Notes under the pieces: generated by a model
The model's database searches: none
What the model was told of the DNA's origin: nothing
Seen by the model: the letters and a program-made list of their open reading frames with translations, nothing else
Source of the DNA: an uncultured Bacillota bacterium
GTDB lineage: Bacteria; Bacillota; Clostridia; Christensenellales; UBA1242
Reading direction: 5' to 3'
Length of the DNA stretch: 55,459 nucleotides
Assembly (NCBI GenBank): GCA_946499835.1
Contig: CAMMTJ010000003.1
Location: 1-55,459 of the forward strand
Position numbers and translations under genes: made by a program
Part shown: piece after piece, positions 51,512-55,459 of the stretch
Position numbering within the stretch: the stretch's first letter is position 1
Layout of the letters: every line of letters starts with the position of its first letter

Positions 51512-51931
51512 ATGCAAAATACAAGAAAAATGGGCGTAGATTATGGGGATAAACGCATTGGAATTGCACTTTCTGACCCTATGTGCATCATTTCAAGCCC
51601 TTTTGAGGTTTACAAAAACATCGGGCAAGAAGATGCCCTTGCTCACCTTGAAAAACTTATAAAAGACTATAACGTTGACGAGGTGGCAATGGGACTTCCA
51701 TTAAACATGGATGGCACAGAAGGTGAGAGAGCACAAATCCATAGGCAGTTTGGTCAGGCTCTTGCTGAGCGAACTGGCGTCAAAGTCCACTTCATTGATG
51801 AGCGCTTAACCTCGGCTGAGGCAGAAGAACTTTTGATTCAAAGCGGAGTGCGAAGGGAAAAGCGAAAGGAACTCATTGATAAAATCGCCGCTCAAATCAT
51901 TTTGCAGAATCTCATTGACAAACGTTTTTAA
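51512..51931 (+). CDS. ruvX: Putative pre-16S rRNA nuclease / Holliday junction resolvase RuvX (YqgF)
   Basis: The 139-residue RNase H-fold nuclease has the start MGVDYGDKRIGIALSD, the AMGLPLNMDG strand and the DERLTSAEAEELL motif with the catalytic acids. ATG 51512 is chosen because an upstream in-frame start would lie inside the promoter; Met at 51530 is also possible. A DUF1292 gene follows, as is common in Bacillota (yqgF-yrzB). Confidence 0.95.
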   Translation: MQNTRKMGVDYGDKRIGIALSDPMCIISSPFEVYKNIGQEDALAHLEKLIKDYNVDEVAMGLPLNMDGTEGERAQIHRQFGQALAERTGVKVHFIDERLTSAEAEELLIQSGVRREKRKELIDKIAAQIILQNLIDKRF

Positions 51932-51947
51932 TAAAGGAGAAATAAAA

Positions 51948-52454
51948 ATGGAAAGAGATAATAATGTAAAACCAATCGATTTGCTTGATGTCCTTCTTGA
52001 TGCTGACAATAAAGATCCTATCGTTCTTCTTGACGAAAAGGGCAGACAACTTACTTTTGAACAAGTTGCTGTTATTCCTTATGGCGCAGATGATGACAAA
52101 AAACTTTACTGCGTGCTTAAACCAGTTGACAAACTTGAAGGTATTGCTGATGATGAGGCAATCGTGTTTGTTGTTGAAGAAGACGCAAACGGAAACACTG
52201 TTTTGAAAGTTGAAGACAATGAAGAAGTTGCAATCGCTGTGTTTGACAAATACTATGACCTCTTGGAAGAGGCTCAAAACGCAAATAAAGAAAAGAAAGC
52301 AAAATCTTCAACTGCTTCAAAAGTTGCAAAGGCAGGAGAAAAGAAACCTGCAAAGACAACAAAAACTGCTGGAAAAACAGCAGGCAAGACTGCTGGCAAA
52401 GTTGCAAGCAAGGCTGAAACAAAAGCACCTGCAAAGAAAACAACAAAGAAATAA
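51948..52454 (+). CDS. DUF1292 (YrzB-like) protein with histone H1-like tail
   Basis: Residues about 1-110 form a small acidic DUF1292 domain (PIVLLDEKGRQLTFEQVAVI, then an EAIVFVVEED strand). The remaining 55-60 residues are a Lys/Ala/Thr-rich tail with a short tandem repeat (TAGK units near 52368-52400), like bacterial histone H1-type tails. Usual YrzB proteins lack such a tail. AAAGGAG precedes ATG. The gene follows ruvX and ends at a terminator. Nucleic acid binding is inferred from charge only. Confidence 0.82.
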   Translation: MERDNNVKPIDLLDVLLDADNKDPIVLLDEKGRQLTFEQVAVIPYGADDDKKLYCVLKPVDKLEGIADDEAIVFVVEEDANGNTVLKVEDNEEVAIAVFDKYYDLLEEAQNANKEKKAKSSTASKVAKAGEKKPAKTTKTAGKTAGKTAGKVASKAETKAPAKKTTKK

Positions 52455-52467
52455 GTCTTTGAAAACA

Positions 52468-52498
52468 AAAAAATCTCACACAAGATGTGAGATTTTTT
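52468..52498 (+). terminator. Terminator after the DUF1292 gene
   Basis: A stem of at least 10 bp (52471-52480 with 52486-52495, extended by A/T pairs), a 5-nt loop and a T-run. Confidence 0.9.
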
Positions 52499-52618
52499 AT
52501 TGTCAATTGTCAAATAGATTGTTTTTGAGATATTCTTCAATATATGTATAACTTTTGATATTTTGAGCAAATTATAATTACAAGGCAAGAAGCCTTGAAT
52601 AAATGGGAGGTGAAAACT

Positions 52619-52753
52619 ATGTTTGGAAAGAAAGACGCTAAGTCAAAGTCTTCTAAGGCTTCAAAACAAAGAGGCGTAGAAGCAGGTCGCGAAATGGCTG
52701 ATTGCGGAAGCAAAACCACTCGTGATAGCAAAACATCAAGAAGTTCTAAATAG
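52619..52753 (+). CDS. 44-residue basic Ser/Lys-rich protein
   Basis: This small ORF has a strong ribosome site (GGGAGG, 7 nt upstream), and lies between two terminators with a TATAAT box at 52573-52578. The product is rich in Lys and Ser with a short central VEAGREMADCGSKT segment containing its only cysteine. No family is recognised. A small 5-bp hairpin (52581-52595) lies in the leader. Whether it is a spore, nucleic-acid or stress protein is unknown. Confidence 0.7.
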   Translation: MFGKKDAKSKSSKASKQRGVEAGREMADCGSKTTRDSKTSRSSK

Positions 52754-52765
52754 TTTTCAACTAAG

Positions 52766-52806
52766 ACAAAAGAAGGCCGTTTGACTTGCCTTCTTTTGTT
52801 TTTTAT
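52766..52806 (+). terminator. Terminator after the 44-residue ORF
   Basis: A perfect 12-bp stem (52766-52777 with 52788-52799), a 10-nt loop and a T-rich tail. A second, smaller hairpin with a T-run follows at about 52813-52836. Confidence 0.85.
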
Positions 52807-52833
52807 TTTATGACAGGTTTAGTTCCTGTTTTT

Positions 52834-53565
52834 TTATTGTTCTGAAAACATATTTGCATTTATTTTTTCAAGCACAAGACTCAGTTCAATCCCTTGTTGC
52901 GTTGTGCCAGTCAGTGTAGCAGTTCCATTGGTGAAAGAGGAATTGCTTATCATATCGCTCGAAAATTCAAGTGTCTCAGTTGCAATGTTTCCTGTGTCTG
53001 AATAGGTTGCGACAACATTGACTCTAAAAATATAGTTATAAAAAGCACCAGCGCTTCCCAGATAAAAGACATCATCCTCAAATATAGCATTTGACGAATT
53101 GCCTTCCATTGTTCCAGAGACAAGAGTATTGAAATTTGTTGTTGAGGTTGAGTAAGCATAAGAAATGGTGTAGTCTATTGAAGCAATGTTTTCGGCAGAG
53201 TAGGTAAGCGAAGTTGCAGTTGCATAAAGCATTGATGAAGGTGACGCCTCATTCCATAGAGCGGTGTATGTGCCGTCGGTATCTGCACCGAGCGTTATGT
53301 CAACGCTGCTTTCAGTTGAAACGATTTGACTTCTGTTTCTTATCCAACACAAAAATTGTGCGTCCGAATTTGGCTTTGGAGTTGCACTGATTGACACGAG
53401 TGTGCCTTCTGTTAGACTTTTTTGTGACCCGCCACTAACTGTGCCCAAAAGTTCGTTGCTTGAATATGTCGTCAAAGTATAACTGCTTGGCGATGAGCAC
53501 GCAAAAAGTGCAAGTGATGGCACAAGAAGTGCGGAAGCCAAAATTATTTTTCCAACCTTTTTCAT
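52834..53565 (-). CDS. Secreted lipoprotein with an InlB-B-like repeat
   Basis: The 243-residue protein has a lipoprotein signal peptide with lipobox LFAC (Cys23). Residues about 30-105 resemble a divergent InlB B-repeat (EGTLVSISATP, FLCWIRN, DGTYTALW), a beta-rich module common on gut Firmicute surfaces. The rest is Ser/Thr-rich and likely beta-structured. The role is unknown. GAGAGG precedes ATG and a consensus promoter lies upstream. Confidence 0.85.
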   Translation of the reverse strand: MKKVGKIILASALLVPSLALFACSSPSSYTLTTYSSNELLGTVSGGSQKSLTEGTLVSISATPKPNSDAQFLCWIRNRSQIVSTESSVDITLGADTDGTYTALWNEASPSSMLYATATSLTYSAENIASIDYTISYAYSTSTTNFNTLVSGTMEGNSSNAIFEDDVFYLGSAGAFYNYIFRVNVVATYSDTGNIATETLEFSSDMISNSSFTNGTATLTGTTQQGIELSLVLEKINANMFSEQ

Positions 53566-53583
53566 GTTTACCTCTCATCATAC

Positions 53584-53612
53584 ATTATCAATATTTTCCT
53601 TTTATTTGTCAA
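53584..53612 (-). promoter_or_regulatory. Promoter of the lipoprotein gene
   Basis: On the minus strand TTGACA, a 17-bp spacer and GATAAT. Confidence 0.88.
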
Positions 53613-53648
53613 ATTATTTAATGTCTTTACTTAAAAAGTGATATTTTT

Positions 53649-53678
53649 TTGAGTATTTTTTTTACCCTTGCATAGAAT
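53649..53678 (+). promoter_or_regulatory. Promoter of ytxC
   Basis: TTGAGT (53649-53654), an 18-bp spacer and TAGAAT (53673-53678). Confidence 0.6.
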
Positions 53679-53697
53679 ATCTGTGAAAGGAGTAGGT

Positions 53698-54462
53698 ATG
53701 TGGGAGTTTTCCTTGAACATCGGGGCAGATAATTCTGAACTGGCTGGCAGAGTTTTTAATGCAATGCGAAATCTTTCTTCCAATTTGGGTGGAGTTGTCA
53801 CCAAACATGAAGAAAATGGATATATTTCAATCTTAATAGCAGTTGACGAGGCTTTTTCACCAGAAATTGAGTTTGCTCTTTCAAGCGTTATCACGCGTGC
53901 AATTTGCACCAATTTCAAAATGGCTTTTCTTGAAAAATTTTTGTTTTTGCCTCAGCATGACAAAGTGAGCACAACTGCTTTCAAAAAGGCTCTTCTCAAT
54001 TTTGATAAAGAGACAGACAAATTTTTGGTGCAAAAAAACTTGAATTTTGACAAAAGTCTTTTCCTTGAAAGTTTTTACCTTTTCAGGTTGGGCAGTCTTC
54101 GTGCCAAGTGGAGTGAACTTGTTTCACTTGCAAATGAAAACAGGGTTTATCTTATCAGTGATGACGCATTTTTTGACCTTCTCAAATTTCTTGTTGACAA
54201 TCTTGATATATGTGAAGAAGAGGTTGACGTCTTTGAAAATGAAGAAGGCTACAAAATTGTGTTTGAAGATGATGAAGGGGAATATGCAGGCAGGATATTC
54301 AATGAAGAAGGTTTGGTCTCTTCAATGATTGACCTTGCCCCTCAAAAAATCAATTTTTACTGTGAGAGGGGAAGCAAAACATCTGAACTGCTTGAAAAGA
54401 TTTTTGATGACAGGCTCAACATTTGCAGACAAAAAAATTTTTCAACTCTTAAAAAATTTTGA
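53698..54462 (+). CDS. ytxC: YtxC-like sporulation protein
   Basis: The 254-residue soluble protein is assigned to the YtxC family mainly by position directly before the thrS T-box, as in Bacillus, and by overall pattern: a strand-rich first 70 residues, then a helical part with FYLFRLGSLRAKW and a C-terminal region near 190-250 with ICEEEVDVFENEEG. YtxC is a putative sporulation protein of unknown mechanism. AAAGGAG precedes ATG 53698. Confidence in the family name is moderate. Confidence 0.65.
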   Translation: MWEFSLNIGADNSELAGRVFNAMRNLSSNLGGVVTKHEENGYISILIAVDEAFSPEIEFALSSVITRAICTNFKMAFLEKFLFLPQHDKVSTTAFKKALLNFDKETDKFLVQKNLNFDKSLFLESFYLFRLGSLRAKWSELVSLANENRVYLISDDAFFDLLKFLVDNLDICEEEVDVFENEEGYKIVFEDDEGEYAGRIFNEEGLVSSMIDLAPQKINFYCERGSKTSELLEKIFDDRLNICRQKNFSTLKKF

Positions 54463-54471
54463 TAAAAGTGC

Positions 54472-54500
54472 TTGACACAAAATTATTGTCGTGGTAAAAT
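54472..54500 (+). promoter_or_regulatory. Promoter of the T-box-thrS unit
   Basis: TTGACA (54472-54477), a 17-bp spacer and TGG-TAAAAT (54495-54500). Confidence 0.92.
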
Positions 54501-54506
54501 TTTAAC

Positions 54507-54715
54507 ATAAAGTTGGAGCGAGAGACAAGTAGTTTTCTTGACCTGCGCACAGAGAAGGGCTGGATGGTGAAAAGCCTTGGCAGAGAGAAAAATGAAACCA
54601 CTTTTGCGATGATAACCACAAAAATGAGAGGCAGGATAATTCTGCAATTAAGGTGGAACCGCGGTTATGGAAAATAGTCGTCCTTAGAAGTTTGCTTCTG
54701 AGGATTTTTTATTTT
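54507..54715 (+). promoter_or_regulatory. T-box riboswitch (threonyl-tRNA sensing)
   Basis: The leader has a long stem I region with a specifier loop near 54590-54602, where ACC (54597-54599) is a threonine codon. The conserved T-box AAGGTGGAACCGCGG is at 54650-54664, which pairs with the uncharged tRNA 3' end. A terminator (54681-54690 with 54695-54704 plus T-run) follows. Uncharged tRNA-Thr would favour the antiterminator and allow thrS expression. Confidence 0.95.
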
Positions 54716-54743
54716 ACATCCTCAGAAAAAAGAGGAGGAATTT

Positions 54744-55459
54744 ATGGAAATCAAAGATGAAAAATCACAAGAACTTGAAAAGGCAAGACATTCTCTTGCA
54801 CACATCTTGGCAAAAGCGCTCATTTCACTTTACCCACAAACAAAATTGACGATCGGGCCTGCCATAGAAGATGGATTTTATTATGACATTGACCTTGACA
54901 AGTCTATCACGCCAGAGGAGTATGGCACAATAGAAAAAAAGATGAAGGAAATCTTGAACAAGGGTGAAGCCTTCACAAGAAAGGTTGTTTCAAAAGATGA
55001 GGCTCTCAAACTTTTCAAAGACAATCCTTATAAGTGCGAGATTATAAACGAACTGCCAGAGGGCGAAGAAGTTTCTTTGTATTACACAGGTGACGACTTT
55101 TTTGACCTTTGCCGTGGGCCTCATGTTGAAAGTTCAAGAAATTTGCAAAACTATGCTTTCAAAATTCATGCAGTCAATGGTGCTTATTGGCGTGGAAGTG
55201 AAAAGAACAAAATGCTTCAAAGAGTTTACTGCTATGCTTTCCGCACAAAGAAAGAACTTGCCGATCATATTCAAATGCTTGAAGAGGCAAAGAAAAATGA
55301 CCATAGAAAGTTGGGAAAAGAACTGGGCATTTTCATGTTTAATGAACTTGTTGGAAAAGGACTTCCTATGTATTTGCCAAACGGCTTTACTTTAAGAAGA
55401 ATTTTGTCTGACTACATCATGGAAAAAGAAATAGCACAAGGATATAAGCATGTCATGAC
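54744..55459 (+). CDS. thrS: Threonine--tRNA ligase, partial (runs off the window)
   Basis: The first 238 codons of threonyl-tRNA synthetase are visible, with no stop before the window edge. The protein starts almost directly at the editing domain: HSLAH (metal/active-site histidines) near residues 16-20 and CRGPH near 125. The N-terminal TGS domain found in most bacterial ThrRS is missing. The reading frame then enters the catalytic core (LGKELGIFMFNELVGKGLP). GAGGAGG precedes ATG, and the T-box upstream confirms the identity. Confidence 0.96.
   Translation, partial: MEIKDEKSQELEKARHSLAHILAKALISLYPQTKLTIGPAIEDGFYYDIDLDKSITPEEYGTIEKKMKEILNKGEAFTRKVVSKDEALKLFKDNPYKCEIINELPEGEEVSLYYTGDDFFDLCRGPHVESSRNLQNYAFKIHAVNGAYWRGSEKNKMLQRVYCYAFRTKKELADHIQMLEEAKKNDHRKLGKELGIFMFNELVGKGLPMYLPNGFTLRRILSDYIMEKEIAQGYKHVM

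Noticed and set aside
52368..52410. CRISPR-like short repeats
   Set aside because: They are coding tandem repeats in the basic tail of the DUF1292 protein; no spacers and no cas genes occur in the window.

Overview
The window is a gene-dense, AT-rich stretch of bacterial chromosome. It looks like an uncultured, endospore-forming low-GC Gram-positive (Bacillota, Clostridia-like). The evidence is the spore-specific gene set (sigma-K with its pro-sequence, SpoIVFB, YlbJ, a SpoIIM-like protein, DacF, YtxC, a PdaB-like deacetylase), a T-box ahead of thrS, the purine-rich ribosome binding sites and consensus sigma-A promoters, and clostridial gene orders such as pgsA-cinA-recA, mutS-mutL, scpA-scpB, ylbJ next to pta-ackA, and plsX-rnc-smc-ftsY. 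No CRISPR array, tRNA gene, prophage or transposase was seen.

Layout. 1-1.6 kb: a leucine-rich-repeat gene with its own promoter and terminator, then a PdaB-like deacetylase. 1.7-8.7 kb: ftsK/spoIIIE-rimO-pgsA-cinA-like-recA, tightly coupled. 8.9-11.1 kb (minus): a class A penicillin-binding protein. 11.2-18.1 kb: miaB-mutS-mutL-PLP enzyme. 18.1-19.05 kb: an inserted-looking rRNA methyltransferase gene between 36-bp direct repeats. 19.1-24.3 kb: spoIIM-like, dacF, site-2 protease-scpA-scpB, a 48-residue membrane ORF and spoIVFB. 24.2-29.6 kb: a ferritin-like gene (minus), a degenerate cyclase-like membrane protein, TM2/zinc-ribbon protein, mnmA, DUF378, degV, rnhA. 29.6-33.1 kb: an unrecognised coiled-coil gene, DUF4364 (minus), an acidic protein, ylbJ (minus). 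33.1-42.1 kb: pta-ackA, rpmF, a putative small RNA, plsX-rnc-smc-ftsY. 42.3-45 kb: sigK, a DAC-like protein, RNase P RNA. 45-52.8 kb: a hypothetical gene, rarA, a CAT-like protein with a basic tail, a membrane protein, polA, ruvX, a DUF1292 protein with a basic tail, a 44-residue basic protein. 52.8-55.5 kb: a lipoprotein (minus), ytxC, and T-box-thrS, which runs off the end.

How the genes work together. Most are housekeeping: DNA repair and recombination (recA, mutS, mutL, polA, rarA, ruvX), chromosome segregation (ftsK, scpA, scpB, smc), RNA modification and processing (rimO, miaB, mnmA, rnc, rnpB), and envelope synthesis (pgsA, plsX, PBP, dacF). A dispersed sporulation set is threaded through them. 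Pro-sigma-K and its likely protease SpoIVFB are both present, which argues for a proteolytic late mother-cell checkpoint.

The most unusual signals are: (1) the trmH-like gene bracketed by a 36-bp direct repeat that duplicates the 3' end of the gene before it; (2) several genes whose promoter -10 box lies exactly 6 nt before the start codon, predicting leaderless mRNAs; (3) a 48-residue single-pass membrane ORF where spoIVFA would be; (4) a short orphan transcription unit upstream of plsX; and (5) enzyme relatives with altered catalytic motifs (class III cyclase-like, DAC-like, CinA-like, NodB-like) and a MiaB without its TRAM domain. All calls come from reading sequence and recalled family motifs; no database search was run.
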